A DNA stretch of 34,594 bases from a virus. The stretch is taken from positions 1 to 34,594 of IMG/VR virus record IMGVR_UViG_3300037507_001179. One strand, written 5' to 3'. Below the pieces are notes generated by a model. That model saw only the letters and a list, made by a program, of their open reading frames with translations. It ran no database searches and was not told the origin of the DNA. The translations under genes and the position numbers were made by a program. Of the stretch, positions 12,347 through 20,945 are shown in pieces. The first letter of the stretch is position 1; every line of letters begins with the position of its first letter.

Positions 12347-12610
12347 ATGGAAACACCTACACCAGTCAAAACTCGTAAACCCCGCACCGTCAAAGAAGCT
12401 GCGCCCCATGTCGCTGCGCTGAAAAAATCGGTAACAAAAGCCCTTAAGGCTGAGCACGCCTACAGCCTAGCAAGTGCAAAAGCTGGCAAGCAGATCGAGC
12501 GCATCAAAGAGAGCCTGAAGACTAAGCGTGGAGCAGTAAAAGCAGCCTGGTACGAGGTCCAGAATCAGGCTTCGGCCTGCGTTAGCGTGTACGACGGGCC
12601 AGAGCTTTAG
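12347..12610 (+). CDS. Lone plus-strand Lys-rich helical protein
   Basis: 87 aa from METPTPVKTRKPRTVK, preceded by GGCGGAG at a good SD distance, one of the few clear SD sequences in the window. The N-terminal 20 residues are basic and proline-rich, like a DNA-tethering arm. The rest is helical and Lys/Ala-rich (HVAALKKSVTKALKAEHAYS, KQIERIKESLKTKRGAVKA). It is the only gene facing this way, is divergent from the early unit, and converges on the endolysin with a 4-bp stop overlap. A regulator or nucleoid-like protein fits position and composition, but no family is recognised. Confidence 0.75.
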   Translation: METPTPVKTRKPRTVKEAAPHVAALKKSVTKALKAEHAYSLASAKAGKQIERIKESLKTKRGAVKAAWYEVQNQASACVSVYDGPEL

Positions 12611-13209
12611 TCGCCATCAGGGACGAGGCCGGACTCGAACAGTGCGGCCTCCTCCTCTCGGCGCTTTCTGAGCCCTTTGACTGTCGGCCACAGCCTAGTC
12701 ATGGCTCGCAGTTGCGCTGGAATCCCTGCAACGTCACCGGCGCGGAGTAGTTCCTGAATGCGCGCCATTTCGGTTCTACGCTCGCCGGTTAGTGACGCAC
12801 CACGGTTGAACACCAGGCTAACCAGCGCTGCGGCACAATCGCCCGGCAACCCTTCAGCCTGCGGGTAGATCCTGAGCGTCCTGAGATACCATGTAGGAAT
12901 TGTCACTTCCTGAAACACCTCAAGTGCCGCGGCCCATGGGATCCCAATGTGGCGCACATGTGGCAGTCGCTGCTGTGCCGCGGCGCCTTTGTGCGTGCTG
13001 ACGGACACGAGCAGCGCTAGGGCAGCGTCATTAACTCGGCCACGCCAGGCGCGTGTTGTTTCACCCGCGTGCGTGTGCCCGAGGTCCCAGCCCACTCCGA
13101 TGGTGATACCAGATTCGCCACCGGGCCATTCTGGGTTTGGATCGTAATACGACTCGCCGCCGGTTTCCCAGCGGATAATGGCTTCAATTCCGCGTGCGCT
13201 AAGATTCAT
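12607..13209 (-). CDS. GH24-like endolysin
   Basis: 200 aa. The N-terminus carries the lysozyme signature: Glu15 in RWETGGESYYDP, Asp23, then TIGVGWDLGHT, with Thr36 in the place of T4 lysozyme Thr26. Ten or so extra residues sit between Asp and Thr compared with T4. The helical body contains LVSLVFNRGASL, the usual GH24 substrate-cleft helix. It has no signal peptide or membrane anchor, so it should need a holin, for which 14615-14797 is a candidate. It is the last gene of the late unit. Confidence 0.85.
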   Translation of the reverse strand: MNLSARGIEAIIRWETGGESYYDPNPEWPGGESGITIGVGWDLGHTHAGETTRAWRGRVNDAALALLVSVSTHKGAAAQQRLPHVRHIGIPWAAALEVFQEVTIPTWYLRTLRIYPQAEGLPGDCAAALVSLVFNRGASLTGERRTEMARIQELLRAGDVAGIPAQLRAMTRLWPTVKGLRKRREEEAALFESGLVPDGD

Positions 13210-13420
13210 CGTCTTCGTCCTCGGTTAGTTCACATTCTGTCGGGTGCTCGGACCAGCGCATTGCCTGGTACATGCGAGCGTACAAGGATCCAGATCCAGC
13301 CTCGAAAGTCTGATAGGTGTCCGTGTCGCTGTCGTGTGCCAGCACCTGCACGCAGTCAAAATGCTCGCCCAAGCAAGCGGCTATGCGCTCAAGGTAAACT
13401 TGTTTTTCGTCGGTGGTCAT
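13199..13420 (-). CDS. Acidic hypothetical protein
   Basis: 73 aa, overlapping the endolysin start by 11 bp and the upstream gene by 4 bp. It is strongly acidic at the C-terminus (ECELTEDEDDES). The middle (DSDTDTYQTFEAGSGSLYAR) looks like a small phage alpha-beta protein. It is embedded in the lysis segment, but no lysis function can be claimed. Confidence 0.6.
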   Translation of the reverse strand: MTTDEKQVYLERIAACLGEHFDCVQVLAHDSDTDTYQTFEAGSGSLYARMYQAMRWSEHPTECELTEDEDDES

Positions 13421-13638
13421 AGTTTTCCAGTGTAATAGTGGTTTGCCAAAATCACCTTACCGTCCTTGGTGCAGGTCCGATACTTTTTGCAGTCGTATTT
13501 TTTACGCGCCACGAGCCCCTGTACAATCCCGCGTTTCACGCCCAGTTTTTCCATTAATTCGACCAGCGTATACCAGCCCACCGGCGGATGTTCGCCCACC
13601 AGTTCGGCTTTGAGTAGTTCCAGTAGCGTATTTTTCAT
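13417..13638 (-). CDS. Small winged-helix-like protein
   Basis: 73 aa. WYTLVELMEKLGVKRGIVQG looks like a helix-turn-helix, followed by a basic wing-like segment (ARKKYDCKKYRTC) and a beta-hairpin. DNA binding is therefore plausible. It is unusual in that it sits inside the lysis region between the endolysin cluster and the phosphoesterase, coupled on both sides by 4-bp overlaps. Confidence 0.6.
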   Translation of the reverse strand: MKNTLLELLKAELVGEHPPVGWYTLVELMEKLGVKRGIVQGLVARKKYDCKKYRTCTKDGKVILANHYYTGKL

Positions 13639-14381
13639 ATGGGCAATTTAAAGTCCCCGGCTTTGGTCTCTTTTGCCAGCCAGACAACAGTTTCGGAGTC
13701 GCAATACTCGCCCCAAGCAAATCCACGGCTCCAAGAGGTCGTCGCTCTCCGGTTGGCTGCGTATCCCATGGCATTCTTATCCCCCAGCCAGCCCACACAA
13801 TACCCCGTAGGGTGCGCCCTGTTGCGTCCCTCTGCCTGCTGTACCCTGTGTAAGTGAGCGATCACAACCTTGGTAGCACTGCCGCCGCACACGGCTTCTG
13901 CGTGATCCCTCACGGAATTCTCATTTATCATATACCCATGGCCAAGCAGGCAGTCCCCAATCTGCCTCCAGCCGTTCTGGAAATTGTAGTCAACCACCTC
14001 GCACCGCATCCGTTTAGCCTGGTCGGTGATCTGCCCCATCACACGGCCCGCCAGTGCGGCCACAATGGCACGCGGTGATTCCATCAGCGTATTAAGGCGG
14101 GCCTCGTGGTTGCCTAGGAAATAGAGTTGCGGTGCTAGTTGGTGCAAGAACGCAAGCCCGTCCTGCAGATCAGACTCGGGATCCACGGCGTCGTCTGCGG
14201 TTCCAGCCGCACCAGCCCGCAAGCACGCTAAGTCAATGGCGTCGCCCAGGTGAATCGTGGTGTGCGGCTTCCAGCGTGCCTTGAACGCGAGCACCTTTTT
14301 TAGGAGTGCCTGGTCCGCGTGGTGCCCGTGGCTACACCCGACGGCCAAGAATCGCTTCCAGCTTCGGGTGATGTTTGCCAT
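13635..14381 (-). CDS. Calcineurin-like metallophosphoesterase
   Basis: 248 aa. Metal-site motifs are in order: AVGCSHGHHAD (motif I region), HLGDAID (GD-x2-D), FLGNHEARL (GNHE), LLGHGYM and VVIAHLHRVQQ (GH-x-H-like). Motif I normally reads D-x-H; here the Asp is replaced (C-S-H), so metal binding may be altered. Phage members of this family may act on nucleotides or nucleic acid ends, but the substrate is unknown. Its location among lysis and tail genes rather than replication genes is notable. Confidence 0.8.
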   Translation of the reverse strand: MANITRSWKRFLAVGCSHGHHADQALLKKVLAFKARWKPHTTIHLGDAIDLACLRAGAAGTADDAVDPESDLQDGLAFLHQLAPQLYFLGNHEARLNTLMESPRAIVAALAGRVMGQITDQAKRMRCEVVDYNFQNGWRQIGDCLLGHGYMINENSVRDHAEAVCGGSATKVVIAHLHRVQQAEGRNRAHPTGYCVGWLGDKNAMGYAANRRATTSWSRGFAWGEYCDSETVVWLAKETKAGDFKLPI

Positions 14382-14384
14382 GCG

Positions 14385-14618
14385 TTACACGCGGGCCAGA
14401 AACGTAATGCCAGCACCTGGCACGCGAGGAAGGCGCCCTTGCGCGTCGTAAATTCCGCTGTACGGGTTGATTTTGTCAGGAGGTAGGCCAACGCCGTCCA
14501 TCCCCGCGGGCGGAAGCACACGCTTTACGGCCGCAAGGATTTGCAGCCCAGCGGGAGGAGTTGCGCCCAGATAGCGGGCTTGAAGGTCAGGAATTACAGG
14601 TACAGGGAGCACGGTCAT
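14385..14618 (-). CDS. Proline/glycine-rich hypothetical protein
   Basis: 77 aa, overlapping the upstream gene by ATGA. Rich in Pro, Gly and Ala (VPVIPDLQARYLGATPP, LPPAGMDGVGLPPDKINPYSG), probably an extended virion or lysis accessory protein. No family recognised. Confidence 0.55.
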   Translation of the reverse strand: MTVLPVPVIPDLQARYLGATPPAGLQILAAVKRVLPPAGMDGVGLPPDKINPYSGIYDAQGRLPRVPGAGITFLARV

Positions 14619-14797
14619 AGAAGAGGCTTCTGGCCGCGCTCGTTGCGGATGACATCAATCACGCCAAAAATACCAAGGATGGCGTCAACGGTCGTGTTGC
14701 CGACGCCGGTGGAGTAAAGCCCAAGCGCAGCCCCAAGCTTTGCAAGTCCCAGCCAAGTTGATGGCTGCCTAACGTAGTTTTTCAGTGTCTGTTTCAT
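14615..14797 (-). CDS. Holin-like small membrane protein
   Basis: 60 aa from MKQTLKNYVRQPSTWLGLAK at 14797; an in-frame start at 14860 would give 81 aa but overlaps the neighbouring gene far more. Features: a basic N-terminus, an RQPSTWLGL entry motif seen in small phage holin-like proteins, hydrophobic stretches (GLAKLGAALGLYSTGVG and AILGIFGVIDVI) and a charged tail (RNERGQK). The position just before the endolysin cluster supports a holin role. It overlaps the preceding membrane-protein gene by 29 bp in another frame. Confidence 0.6.
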   Translation of the reverse strand: MKQTLKNYVRQPSTWLGLAKLGAALGLYSTGVGNTTVDAILGIFGVIDVIRNERGQKPLL

Positions 14798-14948
14798 GTT
14801 CGTTGAGTAGTCGTTCCCAAAGCGCTTTTCGGTCAGCTTCGCATTCGCGGATTTTGCCATTGAGATACCAAACTGCGGCCAGCGTCAGAGCCATAGAAAG
14901 CCCCTGCGCGGCTGCCTGTTGAGCTATTAGGTCGAGCAGTTGGGTCAT
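14769..14948 (-). CDS. Small N-terminally anchored membrane protein (spanin- or holin-like)
   Basis: 59 aa, starting MTQLLDLIAQQAAAQGLSMA right after the tail-fibre stop (TAAATG) and ending with TAG at 14769. It has a hydrophobic segment (GLSMALTLAAVWYLNG) followed by a charged helix (KIRECEADRKALWERLLNEH), the architecture of i-spanin-like and type II/III holin-like proteins. Its 3' end overlaps the holin candidate in a different frame. Overlapping small membrane genes between tail fibres and endolysin are typical of lysis cassettes. Confidence 0.65.
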   Translation of the reverse strand: MTQLLDLIAQQAAAQGLSMALTLAAVWYLNGKIRECEADRKALWERLLNEHETDTEKLR

Positions 14949-16865
14949 TTAGAAGGTAGCAAGAGTTGCTTTGCGCCAAGTGTTGTTTGCCGTGCAAATG
15001 TACAGCCCAGTCGCGTCAAACGCCATCTGCCCCGGACGCCCCACCGATGTAGCAGTGGCAGGAACGGCACCAGTGCCACCGGCAGCGCCATTAATGAACG
15101 TGCCCACGATGCAGCGGGTCTGTCCAGTGATCGTCGTGGACGCTACGGTCTGCGCTGCCGAAACCGTGTATGTGCCCGTGCCGCCCGTGCCGGTGCCAAG
15201 TGCGGTGATCGTGGTGCCTGCGGTGACTCCTGTGCCCGTGATGAGCATGCCCACCTGAATCACGCCGCTTGAAACTGCGGTGACGTTAAGTGATGTCCCA
15301 CCGCCAGCAATTGCGCCGGTGAACACTGCGCCCGTAGTGACGTATTGATTAACGTTGTCCCACTCAACGGCATGCGCCTGCGGGATCGTCATCAATGCTG
15401 CTCCCGCTTGAAAGAAAAACGGAACTGAATTAACGCCAGCACCATTTGCCCGAAAGGTTTGGTACCCAGTAAACAAGTTTGTGCCAAGGCTCGCAGGCGA
15501 CGCCCTTAGATTAACGCGAACCATGGTAATGTTGGTGGTCCCAACAGTGATTTCAGTGTTTCCTGTTCCAGTCGGTCCTACAAATGTTTGAACAAATCCG
15601 TTTTGGGCTGACCCAAAACGGGTCATGTACATCGAATTTTTGACAACGCCCGTGTACCAGGATGGGCGAGTAAATACGGCAGAAACACCAACTGCTCCAA
15701 CAGTTGTGACTTGCCAAAACCCATTTTGTGTTGTTGTGGTCTGTAGCGCAAACGCAATGATGTCACCGAGCGCTGGAGTGTAACTATCTGTCGCAAACAC
15801 CCCTGTAGCCGTCACAGTAAACGTGTTTGGAGACACGCCAGTGTTCATGGTGCCCGTAATATTGGCAGTGGTCTGCGCCTCTACCATCCGCATCCCAATA
15901 CCCAGATTTGAAATGGCAGCTTGGGCATTGGCTGCATTAGTGCCACCGTCAGCAATCGCCAACTGCTCCGAGGCGGTTACTGCCCCGGTGCCGTTGCCTT
16001 TGAGCACGCCAGTAAGCGTGGTTGCACCAGTCCCGCCTTGAGCAACCTGCACAGTGGCAAGTTTACTCGATGCAATAGCCGCAGCCGCGTCAACGTCTGC
16101 ATCCACCAGCAGGCTCGCAGGCGATTGCAGCACGCCCGCTACGTTCTTCCAGAGCCCACTACCTGCCACAAGCCCGAGGGACGTGTGAACATGCGATGGC
16201 GTGTTGCCGCCAAACTGCCCCGTCACGCTGTGGTTGTTGCCAGTCGCAAAGGCTTCGAGCGTCACAAAGATGCGATCCGTCACCAGCATGGCAGTCTCTG
16301 GCACCAGCACCGTGAATCCAACTAGCGCGGCAGTCGTTCCAATCGTCACTGCGGCGGAGGTCGCGAGCAGCGTAGGCGCGGCACTGCCATCGTACTTGAA
16401 CACCTTGGCGCGCACGCTGTTGCTGTGGTTGTTGTCAGCCACCCCCAAGAGCCAGCAGTTTACGTCCCACAGGCCTGCCGGGATGTCAGTTGAGCCCGGA
16501 TCTTGCGGCGTGGACTCGGTGACAAATCCGGCAAACTGCGTCCACGTTTCCGGCGTCAGCGTGCCACTCGCTGCGGTCGATTGTGTCGCGTCTGCACTGC
16601 GCCCGAGCTGTTTGGGAGTGCCTGGCAGGTTGGTGGTCGGCGCGTCGGCGTTCGTGCCCTGGTTGAGGTAGTAAGTCAGCCCGTTGGCTCCACCGCCGCC
16701 GCCGCTACTCGGCGTTGCTGGCGTCCAAGCCGTGCCAGACCACACAAGCGTCTGCCCGCTGGTTGGTGCCGTTGCTGCGACGTTTTGGTTTTGGAGCCTT
16801 GTGACCGTCGTGTCATACACGCCGCCACTAACATCGCCCGCGAGATTTGGTGTATTGAGTGGCAT
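14949..16865 (-). CDS. Tail fibre / receptor-binding protein
   Basis: 638 aa, low-complexity Thr/Ala/Gly-rich. Near residues 30-60 is [13 protein letters not shown] followed by a Gly/Ser linker. Further on are a THxH-like [10 protein letters not shown], the common fibre phrase [20 protein letters not shown], and a C-terminal domain ending in a hydrophobic small repeat ([20 protein letters not shown]) that resembles trimeric-fibre tips. It is the last structural gene before lysis and most likely determines host range. Its N-terminus differs from the two MAFPIIP fibres. Confidence 0.8.
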   Translation of the reverse strand: MPLNTPNLAGDVSGGVYDTTVTRLQNQNVAATAPTSGQTLVWSGTAWTPATPSSGGGGGANGLTYYLNQGTNADAPTTNLPGTPKQLGRSADATQSTAASGTLTPETWTQFAGFVTESTPQDPGSTDIPAGLWDVNCWLLGVADNNHSNSVRAKVFKYDGSAAPTLLATSAAVTIGTTAALVGFTVLVPETAMLVTDRIFVTLEAFATGNNHSVTGQFGGNTPSHVHTSLGLVAGSGLWKNVAGVLQSPASLLVDADVDAAAAIASSKLATVQVAQGGTGATTLTGVLKGNGTGAVTASEQLAIADGGTNAANAQAAISNLGIGMRMVEAQTTANITGTMNTGVSPNTFTVTATGVFATDSYTPALGDIIAFALQTTTTQNGFWQVTTVGAVGVSAVFTRPSWYTGVVKNSMYMTRFGSAQNGFVQTFVGPTGTGNTEITVGTTNITMVRVNLRASPASLGTNLFTGYQTFRANGAGVNSVPFFFQAGAALMTIPQAHAVEWDNVNQYVTTGAVFTGAIAGGGTSLNVTAVSSGVIQVGMLITGTGVTAGTTITALGTGTGGTGTYTVSAAQTVASTTITGQTRCIVGTFINGAAGGTGAVPATATSVGRPGQMAFDATGLYICTANNTWRKATLATF

Positions 16866-16868
16866 GGT

Positions 16869-19181
16869 TTAAGAGTTTGGGAATTCCGCGGTTGCGGGCG
16901 TAAATGATGTGGTGTAACGAGCGAGCCCCTTTGTAACGCGGAACTCGTCAATTTTGCCGTTCAGCCCTTGAACAGCAATGGTGCCAGCGTTCCCGATGGC
17001 AAAGACTGACTCTGTCGAGTAGTTGGGAGTCAAAGTCCCGCTTGTCACGTCGAGCGTACCGTTTAGGAAGATCCTGAAAACATTCCCTGATCGTGTGATT
17101 GCGACGTGCGTCCAAGTTCCAGCGGTAATGGTGCCGGTCGTTGTTACCGAACTTGTTCCGTTTGCCGCTGAAAAATTAACGGCATTGCCAACAGTAACTG
17201 AGCAAATATAGCACGTTGCGATTGACGTGGTGGTGTTGCCAAAAATGTAGCAGCCGTTGTTGGTGCGGTTGATCCAAAACTCAATGGTAAAATCGCCAGT
17301 ACCGAACGCAAACGGCGCGCCAGTGTTGCACCGGATATAACTGCCAGTTGTGCCAGGAAAGGAGACTGACGACGTTCCAAATTTGTAATCAGTCGTCGTC
17401 AGAACTGGGTTGGCGTTGTTCGCAAAGAACGAAAGCGAGCTGGGTCCATTGTCAAAAAACGGCTGCGACGAATTGAAATTGTTGAAATGCAACAGCGCGG
17501 AAACCAGCGGGTAACTGGTATCCACAATCGTCGAGAAACCGCCGTCTGCGTGCCAAGTGTTCGTCGCCAGCTTTGTCAGGAGGTTGCTCGTGTACCGGCC
17601 CGAACTAGAAACTTGGTTGCCTGGCGTCAACAGCGTCACGCCAGAGGTTGGCGTAAACGTCGTGCGCCCAAGGCCGCGCTGGATCACGTTGATCTGCGTG
17701 CCCACCGGGAACGCCACAGCGCTATCCAGCGGAATCGTCAACGCCACGTCGGTTGCGACGTTGATGGGGCAAATGGTCTGCGCGTCAGTCAGTGCCAATG
17801 TGGCCGCGGCAACTTTGTCGGCGGAAACCGAGAAGCCAAGCTGCCCCGCTGGATGCACGTGATCTTGTCGTGCGTAAAGCAGCGAAGTCCCAATGGCTGC
17901 TGTGCCATTTGCCAGCGGCAATGTGTTGGCCGGACTCGGGCCAGATGAAACCTCAACGTAAGCGCTGCCACTCCAGCGATAGGTCAGATTCGTGTCGAGT
18001 GTGATGTAGATTTTGCCAGTCTCGCCGGGGTTCGGGAGTGCTGCAAAGTTTGCCACCTCGACGATGTCATCGACGTAACTCGGCAGGTAGGCGGATGCTA
18101 CCCTAGCGTCTGATCCAAGCGGGCAAATGCCGTTTGCGAGCCCGATTTGCGTGGTCGAGATTGCTCCAACCTGGGCGGGAGTCGGGAAGAGGTGCTGGTG
18201 GTCTGCACGCGCCGCAAAGCTGCTCACGCCAATCTGCGCGGAAACCGCTAGGTCAGCGGGCGCCGTGGTGGAGAGTCCCGCGATCTGCGAAGTCGTCAAC
18301 GCCGGACAAGCCACGGTGGTCAGCGAGGTGACGCGGCCTTTAGCGTCGGTGGAGATTACCGGGATCACGAGTTCCCCGCCCACGTTGCTCTGCGCCGTTG
18401 TAATCGCTGCCAGCGTGGGATTCGGATAGGTGCCTATAAGATCCCCGCCTGCACTGGCTGTTGCCCCCAATGCTCCCACGTCGGCAGCACTTGGGAAAAC
18501 GTGTTGATGATCCGCACGAGCAGCAGCGGACGAAAGCCCCACCACTGCGGTGGTTGCCAGTGCAGCCGGTGCGGTGGTTGCCAATGGCGCGCCGCCGCCG
18601 CTGATGGCTGCGGTGGTCAGTGAGGTGACCTGCCCTTTATCATTGATCGAAAGGACCGGCACGAGCGTGGAACTGCCAACGCCAGATTGTGCCGTCGTAA
18701 TGGCCGCAAGCGAGATCGTACCGCTTTCGGTAATGGTCCCACCAGCAAGCCCTTCACCTGCCGTGATGCTTGTGACTGTGCCGGTTCCGGTCCCTCCACC
18801 TTCGCCCGACTGAATTGCCCGAATGCTGATTGCAGCATTGAGCGCGGGAGCCGTTGCAAACACGATGGAACCACCGTTGGCCGTGGTGATGGTGTAGTCG
18901 ATGGTCGGACGCTGATCCAACCCGCCCACACTCACCAGGTATGCGCTCGCGTTCGTGCTGGTATACCCACTAATCGGCGCGAAAGTGGTCGCTGAGTTGT
19001 TGCCGTTAAAAATGGTCGGTATGGTGCCAGCAGCCACCGGCCCGTTAAGCAACGTCACGCCACCGTCGGCGCCCAGAAAAAGCTCTCCAGTGGCACAGTT
19101 AACGGCCAGCTCACCAAGCTGGAGGCTGGTCGGATTACCAGCACTCCCGCTTCGTTTTCTTGGGATAATCGGGAATGCCAT
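16869..19181 (-). CDS. Long tail fibre with LamG-like tip
   Basis: 770 aa. The N-terminal MAFPIIPRKRSGS... LQLGELAVNCATGELFLG is a virion-attachment module shared with the 315-aa protein next door. The shaft has repeated ARADHQHVFP, ARADHQHLFP and ARQDHVHP units; D-H-x-H repeats occur in trimeric fibres, where His-x-His can bind metal. The last 210 residues form a concanavalin/LamG-like domain (HFNNFNSS, GDFTIEFWIN, GTWTHVAITRSG, NGKIDEFRVTKGLARY), likely the sugar-binding tip. Three bases separate it from each neighbour. Confidence 0.85.
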   Translation of the reverse strand: MAFPIIPRKRSGSAGNPTSLQLGELAVNCATGELFLGADGGVTLLNGPVAAGTIPTIFNGNNSATTFAPISGYTSTNASAYLVSVGGLDQRPTIDYTITTANGGSIVFATAPALNAAISIRAIQSGEGGGTGTGTVTSITAGEGLAGGTITESGTISLAAITTAQSGVGSSTLVPVLSINDKGQVTSLTTAAISGGGAPLATTAPAALATTAVVGLSSAAARADHQHVFPSAADVGALGATASAGGDLIGTYPNPTLAAITTAQSNVGGELVIPVISTDAKGRVTSLTTVACPALTTSQIAGLSTTAPADLAVSAQIGVSSFAARADHQHLFPTPAQVGAISTTQIGLANGICPLGSDARVASAYLPSYVDDIVEVANFAALPNPGETGKIYITLDTNLTYRWSGSAYVEVSSGPSPANTLPLANGTAAIGTSLLYARQDHVHPAGQLGFSVSADKVAAATLALTDAQTICPINVATDVALTIPLDSAVAFPVGTQINVIQRGLGRTTFTPTSGVTLLTPGNQVSSSGRYTSNLLTKLATNTWHADGGFSTIVDTSYPLVSALLHFNNFNSSQPFFDNGPSSLSFFANNANPVLTTTDYKFGTSSVSFPGTTGSYIRCNTGAPFAFGTGDFTIEFWINRTNNGCYIFGNTTTSIATCYICSVTVGNAVNFSAANGTSSVTTTGTITAGTWTHVAITRSGNVFRIFLNGTLDVTSGTLTPNYSTESVFAIGNAGTIAVQGLNGKIDEFRVTKGLARYTTSFTPATAEFPNS

Positions 19182-19184
19182 GGC

Positions 19185-20132
19185 TTAGTAGGTGCCTGCG
19201 CTCGCTACGGTTGCGGTGCCGTCTTCTGCGATTTCGATAGAGGCGGATGACTTCACGCCGCCCACTACCGTCGAGGTGCCGGGAATGATCTTAGCGGCGC
19301 CAGCGGCAGAGATCGAAAGCCCGTTCGAGGACAGCGAGTCAATGCTCAGGATCCCGAGTTGCGCGGTCGTCGCAATTTGCAACTGCGTGGTCGAAAGCTG
19401 CCCCTGCGCGTTAAGTTGCGGGACCTTGCCAGCTTCGGCCAACTGAGTGATCTGCGTGGTGCTCAGTGCGCCGATGTCTGCCGGGGTCAGCACCACATTG
19501 CCCGCTGCCGTTGGTGCCACGGAATTTACGGACCGCACTTCAGACTTGGCCCCGTCAATAAAGTCGAAACTCGTGCCGTTGTAGGCGATCATATCGCCCG
19601 CTTGGACGTAGGTCTGCCCGTCAATGGCGGGGTCAAGAGCCGCGCTGTTGGCCGCAATGTAGTAATCGCCTGTGGCTGCTGTCCCGCTGCCAACAACTCC
19701 GCCCGATGCAATAACCGGCGAGGTATTGACGTTCCATGCTCCCCTGTACGTCAGCGCACCGGCAACGCCAGCGGGCAGCATCGTGGAGGGGATTTTGCCG
19801 TCAACGCCGAGCTGCGGAATGAGCCCAGCCACTGGCGCCGTGGTCAGCGCTGGCCCGAGTTCGCCCGTGGTCAAACTTGGAATCTGCCGCAGCGGAATCA
19901 GCCCATTTATTGTGAGTTGCGGAATCTTACCAGGATCATTGAGCTGAGTGATGTCGTTGGTCGTCAGCGCGTTAGGCGTCCCCGACACTTCGACCACGCC
20001 CGAGTTGGCCTTCATGTAAACTTTACCCGTCTGGGTGTTTACGGCCAATTCTGCAAGCTGCATGGAGCCAGCAAGAGGCGCAACCTGCGAGGTTGCGATT
20101 GCGTTACGGAGAGGGATGATCGGGAATGCCAT
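19185..20132 (-). CDS. Short tail fibre, MAFPIIP paralogue
   Basis: 315 aa beginning MAFPIIPLRNAIA... MQLAELAVNTQTGKVYMK, homologous to the start of the 770-aa fibre. Residues 125-205 hold a domain with the pattern WNVNTSPVIASGG ... GDYYIAANS ... GDMIAYNGTSFDF. This domain recurs twice in the protein at 20942-22264 and is known from many phage tip proteins. The C-terminus ends in TVASAGTY, echoing the YTAGTY end of the upstream 81-aa protein. Probable adhesin or fibre-base component. Confidence 0.8.
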   Translation of the reverse strand: MAFPIIPLRNAIATSQVAPLAGSMQLAELAVNTQTGKVYMKANSGVVEVSGTPNALTTNDITQLNDPGKIPQLTINGLIPLRQIPSLTTGELGPALTTAPVAGLIPQLGVDGKIPSTMLPAGVAGALTYRGAWNVNTSPVIASGGVVGSGTAATGDYYIAANSAALDPAIDGQTYVQAGDMIAYNGTSFDFIDGAKSEVRSVNSVAPTAAGNVVLTPADIGALSTTQITQLAEAGKVPQLNAQGQLSTTQLQIATTAQLGILSIDSLSSNGLSISAAGAAKIIPGTSTVVGGVKSSASIEIAEDGTATVASAGTY

Positions 20133-20141
20133 GGTCGTGTT

Positions 20142-20387
20142 TTAGTAAGTGCCTGCGGTGTATGTTGTTGGCACCCACTCGGTGCCGTTGAATTGGTAAA
20201 TTTGCTCTGCTGCTGGCGTTGCGTCTGCCACCTGTCTGCCGCGGATTCCAACGACGGTGGCAGTGTCAACGCCAGATGCGGAAACAATACGCACGTCGCC
20301 CACTACGGTGCCGAGACTGCCCGGCATGCCGGGGACGCCGGTGAGAAGTGTGACGACCAAAGGGCCGCAGGAAGATTCGCAGCTCAT
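20142..20387 (-). CDS. Small tail-tip/collagen-like protein
   Basis: 81 aa. A Gly/Pro stretch (GVPGMPGSLGTVVGD) is collagen-like, and the end (YQFNGTEWVPTTYTAGTY) resembles fibre caps with an FNGTEW motif. Placed between tip proteins and fibres, it is probably a small virion component. Exact role unknown. Confidence 0.6.
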   Translation of the reverse strand: MSCESSCGPLVVTLLTGVPGMPGSLGTVVGDVRIVSASGVDTATVVGIRGRQVADATPAAEQIYQFNGTEWVPTTYTAGTY

Positions 20388-20388
20388 G

Positions 20389-20709
20389 TCAGGAAATAGT
20401 TACGCGGGCCTCAATTAGCCGGATGTCCCAGCCATCGGGCCGCTGGACGTTTACAGTTAAAACCGCCCCAAATTGAGCGGACAGCAATGCGGTCTGCGTG
20501 TTGGTCAGCCGCATGGAAACTGTTTCAGGGGTCGCCCGGACGATGCTAGGCGTCGTCAATGCCACTCCCGCGGCCGTTTTGAGGGTAACGGCGACAAACC
20601 AGTTGGTCAGGTCTGAATACGGCGAGCAAGGGCCGTCCTCCTGCAACTGGAAAGAGAAATCCCAGTCGGTCCCGCGCTGGATGGTTGAGGAGGTTTGGAC
20701 GGCGACCAT
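20389..20709 (-). CDS. Putative tail-tip accessory protein
   Basis: 106 aa. The start (TIQRGTDWDFSFQLQEDGP) and body (NWFVAVTLKTAAGVALTTPS) are beta-rich and resemble phage baseplate/BppU-like N-terminal domains that begin with a range of imposed-strain beta strands. It overlaps the upstream stop by one base (TAATG). Identification is tentative. Confidence 0.6.
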   Translation of the reverse strand: MVAVQTSSTIQRGTDWDFSFQLQEDGPCSPYSDLTNWFVAVTLKTAAGVALTTPSIVRATPETVSMRLTNTQTALLSAQFGAVLTVNVQRPDGWDIRLIEARVTIS

Positions 20710-20945
20710 TACACAGTTGGGTATCGGGACAAGTAATTCTGCACACTGTCACAGCAGCCACTAACGGGAGCTGCGCCCGCAGGCCATGCCCTGGCTGCGA
20801 TCTCGTCGGCGGCTGTTGGGAGTGCGCCTAGGGGGCACGGCGGTGCCGGTGCGTAAATCTGCCACCGCCCAACGCAACCAGCCTGCTGCTGGCAGTTGAT
20901 GCAGGTCAAGACTCGCTTTTGGACGATCCATGTCGGCGTTGTCAT
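20709..20945 (-). CDS. Cys-rich small tail-region protein
   Basis: 78 aa with seven cysteines (CINCQQQAGC near the start, CCDS near the end) and a proline-rich centre (YAPAPPCPLGALP). Possibly zinc- or disulphide-stabilised. Similar small Cys proteins sit beside tip genes in other phages, with unknown function. Coupled to neighbours by ATGA and TAATG overlaps. Confidence 0.6.
   Translation of the reverse strand: MTTPTWIVQKRVLTCINCQQQAGCVGRWQIYAPAPPCPLGALPTAADEIAARAWPAGAAPVSGCCDSVQNYLSRYPTV

Noticed and set aside
12428-12435. CGGTAACA inside the plus-strand gene as a second origin
   Set aside because: A single isolated copy without clustering or AT-rich flank; expected occasionally by chance.
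19359-20399. A 346-codon plus-strand reading frame
   Set aside because: It is the antisense shadow of the 315-aa fibre gene, is Arg/His/Cys-rich with no recognisable motif, and would be the only such gene there.
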